From an uncultured Eubacteriales bacterium (GTDB lineage Bacteria; Bacillota; Clostridia; Oscillospirales; Butyricicoccaceae): DNA of 11,584 bases. The notes beneath the pieces were generated by a model. That model worked only from the letters and a program-made list of their open reading frames with translations, was not told the DNA's origin and did not search any database. The stretch is taken from NCBI GenBank assembly GCA_910586105.1, contig CAJUGU010000125.1, positions 1 through 11,584 on the forward strand. Direction: 5' to 3'. The position numbers were made by a program, and so were the translations under genes. This document shows positions 1 to 5,437 of the stretch, piece by piece. The first letter of the stretch is position 1, and every line of letters begins with the position of its first letter.

Positions 1-41
1 AAAATTAGCTTGCTGGCCCCTTTCGGGTGCCTGCAAACTAA
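1..41 (-). terminator. Hairpin with T-tract, minus strand
   Basis: Read on the minus strand, the sequence folds into a 9-bp outer stem (TTAGTTTGC with GCAAGCTAA, one G-U pair) and an inner stem CCC-GAAA-GGG closed by a GNRA tetraloop, followed by TTTT at the window edge. On the plus strand the G-U pair becomes a C-A mismatch and the tetraloop is lost, so the minus-strand RNA is the better fold. This is what a rho-independent terminator looks like, but no minus-strand gene lies to its right before 3225. The T-tract may continue outside the window. Confidence 0.4.
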
Positions 42-82
42 TCATAGGGGGTGCCGCTTTCAGAGAAGCGCCAATTTCAAGC

Positions 83-112
83 TTTACTTTTCCGAGCCGC
101 CTGTGCTATAAT
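83..112 (+). promoter_or_regulatory. Sigma-A-type promoter P1 with extended -10
   Basis: A -35-like TTTACT at 83-88 lies 18 bp from a perfect TATAAT at 107-112, which is preceded by TGC at 104-106 (extended -10). Transcription would start near 119. The next gene starts only at 318 and has its own promoter, so P1 gives either a long leader or a small RNA. A 9-bp hairpin (146-154 with 172-180) lies in that leader; no coding region with a ribosome binding site is visible there. Confidence 0.55.
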
Positions 113-215
113 AGGGGAAACGCGGATTTCGCGGTTATGATTGCCGCGCGGCGGACCGCTGCTTCAGGGAGCCGCCGCGCCCTTCATGCGATGTGAAAAA
201 TCGACGGCAGGACGA

Positions 216-275
216 GTTATAAATATTTCACACTTGAGGATTGACAACCTGTGACGGGAGTGATATATTTATAAC
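216..275. promoter_or_regulatory. 16-bp inverted repeat across promoter P2
   Basis: The left arm at 216-231 (GTTATAAATATTTCAC) and the right arm at 260-275 (GTGATATATTTATAAC) match as an inverted repeat in 15 of 16 positions. The arm centres are 44 bp apart, about four helical turns. The left arm lies just upstream of the -35 and the right arm covers the -10 of P2. This geometry fits an operator for a dimeric repressor binding at two sites. The XRE regulator two genes downstream is the obvious candidate, which is inference. Confidence 0.55.
241..269 (+). promoter_or_regulatory. Sigma-A-type promoter P2
   Basis: A perfect -35 TTGACA at 241-246 and a -10 TATATT at 264-269 are spaced by 17 bp, with TGA at 261-263 giving an extended -10. 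Transcription would begin near 276 and read the small membrane protein gene at 318 and the XRE gene behind it. The -10 lies inside the right arm of the inverted repeat at 216-275. Confidence 0.7.
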
Positions 276-317
276 ACCTGCAGGAATCTGAAAACACATC
301 ATGCGGAGGAATCAAAC

Positions 318-722
318 ATGAAATCGAAAGTCACTTTAAAGGAAATTGTCGGGACAAAGATTATTTACGCGGCGCTCCTTGCCTGCTATTACTGGATGTG
401 GGCAAGGCGGGACTGGCAGGATTCTTATGATATCATCCAGAATCTGGTTGCCGTCTTTACGATCGTATTTTTTGCGTTACAGGCGGTTCGTATTTTTAAG
501 TATAGCAAAGAAGAAAAGGACGAGTTGGCAATTCAAAATCTGCGCAGGACAGATGCGATCGGCTTGAAAATCATGATAGCCGCTGCGGTCGTCATTGCCT
601 TTGCGTGCGCTGTTGCATTCATAGACGGAAGGATGGCAGGCTATGCGCTCGTTGGAACGATATTCGTCTTGGCGGTGATACGGTTCATTCTGTTTTGCGT
701 GATGGACAGCAAGGGCGTCTGA
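318..722 (+). CDS. Small four-helix membrane protein, unknown function
   Basis: The protein has 134 residues and four predicted hydrophobic segments at about 13-28, 40-60, 83-102 and 106-128, with a charged stretch at 61-82 (KYSKEEKDEL and following). It has no cleavable signal peptide and no catalytic motif that I can see. The ATG is set by GGAGGA at 305-310, seven bases upstream. The next gene, 66 bp on, encodes a 70-residue XRE regulator. Pairs of a small multi-helix membrane protein with a short XRE regulator are common in Firmicutes, and their role is mostly unknown. I do not recognise a specific family. A membrane partner or sensor for the regulator is conceivable, but nothing in the sequence proves it. 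Expression is likely from P2 and controlled by the flanking inverted repeat. Confidence 0.85.
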   Translation: MKSKVTLKEIVGTKIIYAALLACYYWMWARRDWQDSYDIIQNLVAVFTIVFFALQAVRIFKYSKEEKDELAIQNLRRTDAIGLKIMIAAAVVIAFACAVAFIDGRMAGYALVGTIFVLAVIRFILFCVMDSKGV

Positions 723-788
723 CAGGGCCCCTTCGGCGGTGATGCGGTCCGGAAATCGCCTGCGCGCGGGACGGTAAGGGAGTCGGGT

Positions 789-1001
789 ATGGCCCTAAAA
801 ACGAAGGTCAAAGAATATCGGGAAAAAGCAGGCTTAAAGCAAAGCGAATTGGCGGAGTTGGTGCACGCAAGGCGTGAAACGATCGTCCATCTGGAAAGCG
901 GAAAGTATAATCCGTCGCTCAAGCTGGCAATGGATATTGCAAAGGTTTTTCATGTGGCGGTGGTAGAATTGTTTGAATTTACGGAAGAGCAGAGCTTGTG
1001 A
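789..1001 (+). CDS. Short XRE-family transcriptional regulator
   Basis: This 70-residue protein is almost entirely one helix-turn-helix domain. Residues 16-62 follow the XRE pattern: LKQSELAELV as the first HTH helices, RRETIVHLESGKYNPS as recognition helix and turn, then LAMDIAKVFHVAVVELF. It resembles the YozG-type minimal regulators of Firmicutes, which lack any sensor domain. The ATG has AAGGGAG at 776-782 six bases upstream. It is probably co-transcribed with the membrane protein gene that ends 66 bp earlier. It is expected to bind DNA as a dimer and could autoregulate through the 16-bp inverted repeat at 216-275. The assignment to XRE is firm; the target is inference. Confidence 0.92.
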   Translation: MALKTKVKEYREKAGLKQSELAELVHARRETIVHLESGKYNPSLKLAMDIAKVFHVAVVELFEFTEEQSL

Positions 1002-1038
1002 GCAGGATGCGGCATATGGTTTGGGGATAGAAGGCGGG

Positions 1039-1056
1039 CCTGCCGAAGCCGGCAGG
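1039..1056 (+). other. 7-bp perfect hairpin in the 1002-1170 gap
   Basis: CCTGCCG (1039-1045) and CGGCAGG (1050-1056) form a perfect stem with an AAGC loop. It lies 38 bp after the XRE stop codon. No T-tract follows on either strand, so it is at best a weak or factor-assisted terminator, or an mRNA-stabilising hairpin. Confidence 0.35.
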
Positions 1057-1170
1057 AAGGCTGGAAACACATCGTGATTTTGCATCCCCATGCGCTTTGC
1101 TGCCGTAACACAGCCTGATCGGGCGGTATACCATTTTTGAAATCCGCGAAAAACAAAGGAGGCACCTATT

Positions 1171-1656
1171 ATGAAAAACCCGGAACGGATTCTTGCGCTT
1201 TTGAGCGAAGACGCGCGCCTGACCCCGGCGCAGCTGGCCGACATGGTCGACAGCACGGAAGACGAGGTCGCAGCCGCGATCCGCGCCTATGAAAAAGATA
1301 AAACCATCCTTGCGTACAAGGCCATGATTGACTGGGAAAAGACCGACAAGGAACTGATCACCGCCCTGATCGAGGTCAAGATCAGCCCGGAGAAGGCGAT
1401 GGGCTTCGACCAGATCGCGCGCGACATCTATTCGCACCGGCAGGTGGAGAGCGTGTACCTGATGAGCGGCGCGTTCGACCTGACGGTTATTATCAACGGC
1501 CGGTCGATGAGCGACATTGCGCGGTTCGTGTTCGACCAACTCGCGCCGATGGAGCACGTGCAGTCGACCTCGACCCACTTCATCCTGAAAAAATATAAGG
1601 AGCAGGGGGTTAACTACGACCCGCAGCAGTTCGACGAGAGAGAGGTATTGATCTGA
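1171..1656 (+). CDS. Lrp/AsnC-family transcriptional regulator
   Basis: The protein has 161 residues, the usual length for Lrp/AsnC regulators. Residues 1-50 hold the AsnC-type helix-turn-helix (LTPAQLADMVDSTEDEVAAA, then an acidic/basic helix). Residues 62-142 hold the RAM ligand-sensing domain, with the typical VYLMSGAFDLTVIINGRSM strand-turn-strand and a closing strand STSTHFIL. The family senses amino acids and binds DNA as higher oligomers. The ATG is set by AAAGGAGG at 1155-1162, eight bases upstream. Its stop codon shares one base with the start of the aminotransferase (TGATG at 1654-1658), so the two are translationally coupled. The regulator probably controls its own operon in response to the amino acid or keto acid handled by the enzyme. 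The effector cannot be read from sequence. Confidence 0.93.
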   Translation: MKNPERILALLSEDARLTPAQLADMVDSTEDEVAAAIRAYEKDKTILAYKAMIDWEKTDKELITALIEVKISPEKAMGFDQIARDIYSHRQVESVYLMSGAFDLTVIINGRSMSDIARFVFDQLAPMEHVQSTSTHFILKKYKEQGVNYDPQQFDEREVLI

Positions 1657-2825
1657 TGCTCGACTATGATTCCCTGCTGTCCGAGCGCGTCAAGGTCGTG
1701 AAGCCCTCCGGAATCCGCAAATTTTTCGACTATGCGGCGACGATGCAGGACGTGATCTCGCTCGGCGTCGGCGAGCCGGATTTCGAGACCCCGTGGCAGA
1801 TCCGCCGCGCGGGGATCCAATCGCTGGAAAAGGGCAAGACCTTTTACACGTCCAACTGGGGCCTTGCCGACCTGCGCCGTGAGATTGCCGGGCTTGCCGC
1901 CCGCCGTTACGGCCTGACCTACGACGCGGAAAAGGAAGTGCTGGTGACCGTCGGCGGCAGCGAAGCGATCGATAACGCGCTGCGCGCCTTTGTGTCGCTT
2001 GGCGACGAAGTGCTGATCCCGGAGCCGTCGTTCGTCTGCTACACGCCGCTGACGATTCTGGCGGGGGGGAAGCCCGTACCGCTGCCGACCTATGAAAAGG
2101 ACAGCTTCAAGCTGACCCCGGAGACCCTCCGCGCGGCGATCACGCCAAAGACGAAGGCGCTGATCCTGCCCTATCCGAACAACCCGACCGGCGCGATCAT
2201 GACCCGCAGCGAGCTGGAAGGGATCGCGGCGGTGCTGCGGGATACCAACATCCTTGTGATATCGGACGAGATCTATTGCTCGCTGACCTACGGCGCGGAT
2301 CCGCACGTCTGCTTTGCCGAGCTGCCGGGGATGCGGGAGCGCACCGTCGTCGTCGACGGCTTTTCCAAGTCCTATGCCATGACCGGCTGGCGGCTCGGCT
2401 GGGCGCTCGGCCCGCGCGAGCTGATGACCCAGATCTGCAAGATCCATCAGTTCGGCATCATGTGCGCCCCGACTACCGCACAGTTTGCGGGAATCGAGGC
2501 GATCCGCTCCTGCGACGAGGAGGTCGTACATATGCGCAAGCAGTACGATACGCGGCGGCGCTTTCTGGTGTCCGAGCTGCGCGAGATCGGGCTGCGGTGC
2601 TTTGAGCCGAAAGGCGCGTTTTATGTGTTTCCGCACATCCCGGACTGCGGCCTGACCAGCGAAGAATTTTGCAGCCGCCTGCTGATGGAGCAGCGGGTCG
2701 CGGTCGTCCCGGGTTCCGCCTTTGGCGAATCGGGCGAGGGGCATGTCCGCATCTCTTATTCCTATTCGATGAACCATTTGCGCGAGGCCTGCGACCGCCT
2801 GCGCGCATTCCTGCGGACGCTGTAA
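1656..2825 (+). CDS. PLP-dependent class I/II aminotransferase
   Basis: This 389-residue fold-type I aminotransferase moves an amino group between an amino acid and a 2-oxo acid in the cytosol. Visible landmarks are the N-terminal LGVGEPDF (36-43), YPNNPTG (173-179) with the PLP-contacting Asn, SDEIY (203-207) with the Asp and Tyr that hold the cofactor ring, the Schiff-base lysine K238 in FSKSYAMTGWRLGW, and R365 in HVRISYS, which would bind the substrate carboxylate. Length and motifs fit the aspartate/aromatic/alanine aminotransferase subgroup (I-gamma type). The exact substrate is not decided by these motifs, so I give no gene symbol. The start overlaps the stop of the Lrp regulator by one base. 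A strong bidirectional terminator begins 47 bp after its stop. Confidence 0.94.
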   Translation: MLDYDSLLSERVKVVKPSGIRKFFDYAATMQDVISLGVGEPDFETPWQIRRAGIQSLEKGKTFYTSNWGLADLRREIAGLAARRYGLTYDAEKEVLVTVGGSEAIDNALRAFVSLGDEVLIPEPSFVCYTPLTILAGGKPVPLPTYEKDSFKLTPETLRAAITPKTKALILPYPNNPTGAIMTRSELEGIAAVLRDTNILVISDEIYCSLTYGADPHVCFAELPGMRERTVVVDGFSKSYAMTGWRLGWALGPRELMTQICKIHQFGIMCAPTTAQFAGIEAIRSCDEEVVHMRKQYDTRRRFLVSELREIGLRCFEPKGAFYVFPHIPDCGLTSEEFCSRLLMEQRVAVVPGSAFGESGEGHVRISYSYSMNHLREACDRLRAFLRTL

Positions 2826-2872
2826 CGGAGGCGTCCCCAAACCGGGGCGCGTCTGCGCTCCGCCGAAACGCC

Positions 2873-2910
2873 AAAAGCCCTGCCGACGATCGCGCGTCAG
2901 CAGGGCTTTT
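2873..2910. terminator. Bidirectional rho-independent terminator
   Basis: AAAAGCCCTGC (2873-2883) and GCAGGGCTTTT (2900-2910) form an 11-bp perfect stem, with a further GACG/CGTC pairing inside the loop. The A-run on one side and the T-run on the other make it work on both strands. It closes the Lrp-aminotransferase operon on the plus strand and the convergent XRE-like gene (stop at 2980) on the minus strand. Confidence 0.88.
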
Positions 2911-2979
2911 GCCTGTTGCGAAGGCGGCGCCGGCAGGCCGCTGCCCGCGGGGTGAAAACCGTTGCGGGCGCGGACGCCC

Positions 2980-3225
2980 CTACGGCCCGAGCAGTCCCTG
3001 AAACTTCGACAGGAAAACCGGTTGTTCCTGCGGCGATAATTGCAGGATGAACAGTATCAGAGTCGCTCCCGACGGGCCGTATACTCCTTTTTCGAGCGCA
3101 CTGTAGGAGGAGGGGTCCATATGCAGCCTTTCCGCCATTTTAGCCTTCGAGAGCTTTTCTCTGCAACGGAACTCCCTAACGTACTTGCAAAAAGTGCTTT
3201 TTACGAACGGTCGGTCAGTATGCAT
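2980..3225 (-). CDS. Short XRE-like HTH protein, paralogue 1
   Basis: This 81-residue protein has a helix-turn-helix at about residues 25-62 (KLSKAKMAERLHMDPSSYSA, then LEKGVYGPSGATLILF) and a hydrophobic C-terminal helix ending FLSKFQGLLGP. I start it at the ATG of 3223-3225, because GGAGG (minus-strand reading of 3234-3238) lies eight bases upstream. An in-frame ATG at 3240 overlaps that ribosome binding site and is not credible. By my alignment it shares about 50 of 80 positions with the divergent gene at 3497-3739, with the N-terminus MHTD.PFVK and the core KMAERLHMD identical. It has no sensor domain. A DNA-binding regulator is likely; the target is unknown, but the dyads in the shared intergenic region are candidates. 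Confidence 0.85.
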   Translation of the reverse strand: MHTDRPFVKSTFCKYVREFRCREKLSKAKMAERLHMDPSSYSALEKGVYGPSGATLILFILQLSPQEQPVFLSKFQGLLGP

Positions 3226-3286
3226 TTGAAAAACCTCCATGATTTGACAGAATTCATGAAAATTTTAGCAAGTTTTTTTGGGTTTT

Positions 3287-3315
3287 GCTATAAGGTGTAC
3301 CTCTCTAAAGTACAA
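3287..3315 (-). promoter_or_regulatory. Minus-strand promoter with embedded dyad
   Basis: On the minus strand TTGTAC (3315-3310) and TATAGC (3292-3287) are spaced by 17 bp, a fair sigma-A promoter for the XRE-like gene that starts at 3225. The -35 and the spacer contain a dyad, TGTAC at 3296-3300 and GTACA at 3310-3314, separated by nine bases. A repressor bound there would block the polymerase, so autoregulation is plausible. Confidence 0.5.
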
Positions 3316-3352
3316 AATTTAAAGTGTTTTCAGGAAGTGGCGTCAAAAATGA

Positions 3353-3405
3353 GCCGATATCGGCGTACCAAAAATTTGGCAAACATCAAAAAATCGAGAC
3401 GATTT
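3353..3405. promoter_or_regulatory. Cluster of three dyads between divergent XRE genes
   Basis: Three dyads follow each other in this AT-rich stretch: GCCGATATCGGC (3353-3364, perfect 12-bp palindrome), CCAAA-AA-TTTGG (3368-3379), and AAATCG-AGA-CGATTT (3391-3405). They lie between the promoter of the minus-strand gene and the plus-strand gene at 3497. A possible -10 for the latter, GATAAT, is at 3440-3445, but I see no good -35 for it, which would suit an activated or tightly regulated promoter. The binding protein is unknown; the two flanking XRE-like proteins are the natural candidates. Confidence 0.4.
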
Positions 3406-3496
3406 GAAAAAACCTCTCCCATTTTTCCGTGGAATGCGCGATAATAGGGTTAGCCGAAGACTGTTTCGCACAGCCGTCAGAGAGGAGTTTATACAA

Positions 3497-3739
3497 ATGC
3501 ATACTGATCAACCGTTTGTGAAAAAGGCCTTTTGCGATTATCTAAGGGGATTCCGCAGCGTACAACAGCTCTCGAAAACAAAAATGGCGGAGCGGCTGCA
3601 TATGGACCTTTCTTCTTACCGCGCAATCGAGCGCGGAGTATACGGTCCATCCGCAACAACGGTGGTGCTTTTTATGCTTCAATTACCGGAGGAAGAAAGG
3701 CTTGCATTCCTGTCAAATTTTAACGGATTGATTTGTTAA
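3497..3739 (+). CDS. Short XRE-like HTH protein, paralogue 2
   Basis: This 80-residue protein is the divergent partner of the gene at 2980-3225. Its helix-turn-helix lies at about 25-62 (QLSKTKMAERLHMDLSSYRA, then IERGVYGPSATTVVLFM) and it ends FLSNFNGLIC. The start is the ATG at 3497, nine bases after GAGAGGAG (3480-3487). Longer in-frame extensions upstream have no ribosome binding site, and the paralogue begins at the same residue. The leader before the ATG also resembles that of the paralogue (GTCA, GGAG, CAAATG in the same order). The pair therefore looks like an inverted duplication that has since diverged. Function beyond DNA binding is not known. Confidence 0.85.
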   Translation: MHTDQPFVKKAFCDYLRGFRSVQQLSKTKMAERLHMDLSSYRAIERGVYGPSATTVVLFMLQLPEEERLAFLSNFNGLIC

Positions 3740-4162
3740 GGGCAGGCAGGCGTCCCTTCCCTGAGCGCTGAGTCCTTCTGCAAATTGTCCCGCGTTCGCA
3801 TTGGATCGGATCGAAAGCCCGGCCAAAATGGCGGGCGGCTGCGAACGTCTAGCGCGCCCGTCTGGATCACCGCGCTTTCACACAAAAAAAGATGCCAGCA
3901 TGGACAGGCTGGCAAACAATACGATTCATTATGGCAGTGTCAAAGTCTCCGGCCGTTGTGCGAAGCGCCGGGTAAGATGATTTTCCACAGGCAAGCCATT
4001 TGCACAGACGGCTGTCGCGGCGGGGGAACTTATGCGTTCATCTTGTCCCCTTTCACCGAAGCGGAAGGCCGACCGTATTTTTCGGGCCGGCCGAGGGGGG
4101 ATAGTCTCATAGGAAACGGAGGGTTTGTTATTTGAGGAGACGGTAAAACAGTTACATAGCTT
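3740..4162. other. Gene-free stretch after the XRE pair
   Basis: I see no coding region with a ribosome binding site and a recognisable product here on either strand. It holds a structured segment at 3793-3847, where CGTTCGCA and TGCGAACG enclose GCCC-G-GCCA/TGGCGGGC, and the minus-strand terminator at 3884-3914. The rest, 3915-4162, is unremarkable mixed sequence and might be decayed coding or untranslated region of the sugar operon. Confidence 0.45.
3884..3914 (-). terminator. Rho-independent terminator, minus strand
   Basis: On the minus strand TGCCAGC (3914-3908) pairs with GCTGGCA (3899-3893) and is followed by TCTTTTTTT (T-run from 3890 to 3884). This is a standard terminator. The only minus-strand operon above it ends with the EIIA gene at 4860, almost 950 bp away. 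The space between is filled by the MITE-like element and hairpin repeats, so this may be the original operon terminator displaced by insertions. That history is inference. Confidence 0.7.
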
Positions 4163-4330
4163 TTAGAACCTGTATTCATCAGCGAAAGTGGTGGATGGAC
4201 GGTAGATGGCGCGGTCAGGCGAAGACGATTTTCCGCAGGAATCCTGACGGATTTCAAGGAAAAACGGCGTAGCATGACCGCGTCAGATGCCGTCCAAACG
4301 CCGCTTTGGGCTTGTGAATACAGGTTCTTA
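4163..4330. mobile_element. MITE-like element with TIRs and TTA duplication
   Basis: GAACCTGTATTCA at 4166-4178 and its exact inverse TGAATACAGGTTC at 4315-4327 bound a 162-bp element. TTA flanks it on both sides (4163-4165 and 4328-4330), the expected target duplication. Behind the perfect ends the two halves keep matching as an imperfect foldback: AAAG, TGGACGG and CGCGGTCA occur in both arms in the same order, and the arms meet at TTTTCC (4229-4234) and GGAAAAA (4258-4264) around a 23-base loop that holds CAGGA-A-TCCTG. It has no coding capacity. A 3-bp duplication and ends of the GAxCCTG type suggest mobilisation by an IS5-family transposase (IS1031/IS427 groups); that link is inference. 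The terminal A at 4165 also pairs with T4328, so the duplication could instead be read as 2 bp with 14-bp repeats. Confidence 0.8.
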
Positions 4331-4410
4331 GACGGATGATGGAGCCCGGGCGCTTCCGGCGGCTTCCCTGTACCATTCTCAGGGTGTCGAACGGCGAAGC
4401 CGCGTCCCAA

Positions 4411-4481
4411 AAGCAAACGACAAGGAGCCGCCTCAAAATGATTTTGCAGATCTTTTGAGACGGCTCCTTTGCCGTTTGCTT
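4411..4481. repeat. Long imperfect hairpin, about 28-bp arms
   Basis: The left arm 4411-4438 and the right arm 4453-4481 pair over about 28 positions with two mismatches and one extra base; the 14-base loop is TGATTTTGCAGATC. The inner part reads GGAGCCGYCTCAAAA in both arms, which looks like a terminal inverted repeat of an insertion element. On the minus strand the stem ends in GCTTTTGGG, so it could also act as a terminator for the sugar operon. Element remnant and terminator are both possible. Confidence 0.55.
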
Positions 4482-4587
4482 CGCCTGCGCGGGGGAGCAG
4501 GGGCGCTGCCCCTGGACCCCGGTCCTGCGCGGACGGCGCCAAAGGGACTCGTCCCTTTGGAATCCCTTTCTCGCCTGCGGGCGGGAT
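4472..4587 (+). repeat. GC-rich hairpin repeat, copy A
   Basis: The copy begins CCGTTTGCTTCGCCTGCGCGG, truncated here to its first 20 or so bases, and ends near CCTGCGGGCGGGAT. In the middle is a 41-base unit (4500-4540) with GGGGC-GCT-GCCCC and GGACC-CC-GGTCC mini-hairpins. It is followed by a perfect 10-bp stem CCAAAGGGAC/GTCCCTTTGG (4539-4560). An inverted copy lies at 4759-4853, and the 41-base unit recurs as a tandem array at 11469-11584. It has no coding content. This looks like a dispersed REP-type or small non-autonomous element of this genome. Confidence 0.65.
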
Positions 4588-4613
4588 CGGCGCGGCCAAA
4601 GCCGCTTATGCGT

Positions 4614-4653
4614 GCCGCTTCGTCCCGCCGAATGGACGGCGGGACGAAGCGGC
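4614..4653. repeat. 17-bp perfect hairpin
   Basis: The arms 4614-4630 (GCCGCTTCGTCCCGCCG) and 4637-4653 are exact inverse copies around the loop AATGGA. A smaller GCGGC-CAAA-GCCGC hairpin sits just before it at 4592-4605. It lies between the two inverted repeat copies. AAAATTTT follows on the plus strand, so termination on that strand is possible but unneeded, since no plus-strand gene precedes it. Confidence 0.6.
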
Positions 4654-4697
4654 AAAATTTTCGGAACGCGCGTATAAAAGCATTGCCGCAGATGACC

Positions 4698-4729
4698 GCC
4701 CGCTCCGCCGCCGTTCTGGCGGGGCGGGC
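4698..4729. repeat. 12-bp GC hairpin
   Basis: GCCCGCTCCGCC (4698-4709) pairs with GGCGGGGCGGGC (4718-4729) with one G-U wobble around an eight-base loop. It belongs to the dense hairpin cluster at 4411-4853. No T-tract is adjacent. Confidence 0.5.
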
Positions 4730-4758
4730 AGTACAAGTAAACGATTATCTGTGCATCT

Positions 4759-4853
4759 ATCCCCGCCGCAGCGGGGAAAGGGAGTCCAGAGGGACAAGTC
4801 CCTCTGGCGCCGCCCCGCGTAGGGGCCGCTCGCCGCGCAGGCGAGACAAACGG
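4759..4853 (-). repeat. GC-rich hairpin repeat, copy B (inverted)
   Basis: Read on the minus strand this copy begins CCGTTTGTCTCGCCTGCGCGG-like sequence at 4853 and ends at GGCGGGGAT near 4759, matching both ends of copy A. It keeps GGCGCCAGAGGGACTTGTCC and the stem CCAGAGGGAC/GTCCCTCTGG (4783-4804), but has a shorter middle with no 41-base unit. A further CCCCGC-CGCA-GCGGGG hairpin is at 4761-4776. The copy abuts the EIIA stop codon, only six bases from it. Confidence 0.65.
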
Positions 4854-4859
4854 TGGGCT

Positions 4860-5384
4860 TCAATGTACGCGGGTATAAAACGTACCGATCAGCGTTTCGT
4901 TTTGCCGGACATCTGCGCCGCACAGGAATTTCAGGTCGGGGAAATCTTCGGGATTTGTGACGATCAAAATGCAGTCGGTCGAAAAGCCGTTCTTTTCGAC
5001 CAGCGCCTTATCGAATTTCAGCAGCGGATCGCCCTGCCTGACCCGGCTCCCTTCTTTCACCAGGAGCTGGAAGCCTTCCCCGTTCAGGGAAACGGTATCG
5101 ATGCCGATATGGAGCAGCAGTTCGGCTCCGTTGTTCACAGCGATCCCGATCGCATGGCCGGTCTCCGCGGCCATTGAAATTTCACCGTCGCAGGGCGCTG
5201 TGACCGTTTGCCCTTCCGGACGGATCGCCATGCCGTCGCCCAACGATTTCAACGCAAAAACGGGGTCGTTTACCTCCTCGATCGGGATTGCGCGGCCCGA
5301 AATATAAGCCGTCAACTCCTGCACCGGCGCGGATGGTTCCGCATTCGCAGACTTTTTCCCTTTGAAAGCATCAAACAAACCCAT
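4860..5384 (-). CDS. crr: PTS glucose-type EIIA (EIIA-Glc, Crr-like)
   Basis: The 174-residue cytosolic phosphocarrier accepts phosphate from HPr on a histidine and passes it to an EIIB domain. The fold landmarks are TAPCDGEI (62-69), ETGHAIGI with H77, and the active-site LLLHIGIDTVSLNGEGF with H92; these match H75 and H90 of the E. coli protein. Residues 1-22 form the usual short linker-like N-terminus. I start at the ATG of 5382-5384, eight bases after AAAAGGAGTG; an in-frame ATG 45 bases upstream has no such site. It is the last gene of the operon and supplies the EIIA that the EIIBC permease at 7670-9073 lacks. A 108-bp gap with a strong hairpin separates it from the alpha-galactosidase gene, so its level may be set separately. 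Confidence 0.95.
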   Translation of the reverse strand: MGLFDAFKGKKSANAEPSAPVQELTAYISGRAIPIEEVNDPVFALKSLGDGMAIRPEGQTVTAPCDGEISMAAETGHAIGIAVNNGAELLLHIGIDTVSLNGEGFQLLVKEGSRVRQGDPLLKFDKALVEKNGFSTDCILIVTNPEDFPDLKFLCGADVRQNETLIGTFYTRVH

Positions 5385-5437
5385 GTGAAACACTCCTTTT
5401 TTCTGGTTGATTTGAGGACCTGTATGCACAGGCCGGT

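Noticed and set aside
1097..1132. Promoter before the Lrp gene (TTGCTG and TATACC)
   Set aside because: The spacing is 24 bp, too long for a sigma-A promoter; I found no better pair in 1002-1170.
1614..2840. 408-codon open frame on the minus strand
   Set aside because: It is antisense to the aminotransferase and has no ribosome binding site or recognisable domain.
3404..3496. 31-residue N-terminal extension of the plus-strand XRE-like gene
   Set aside because: There is no ribosome binding site, and the paralogue and GAGAGGAG both set the start at 3497.
4030..4736. Minus-strand open frames across the repeat cluster
   Set aside because: They run through the MITE-like element and hairpin repeats and are composed of repeat-derived Pro/Arg/Gly-rich sequence with no start signals.
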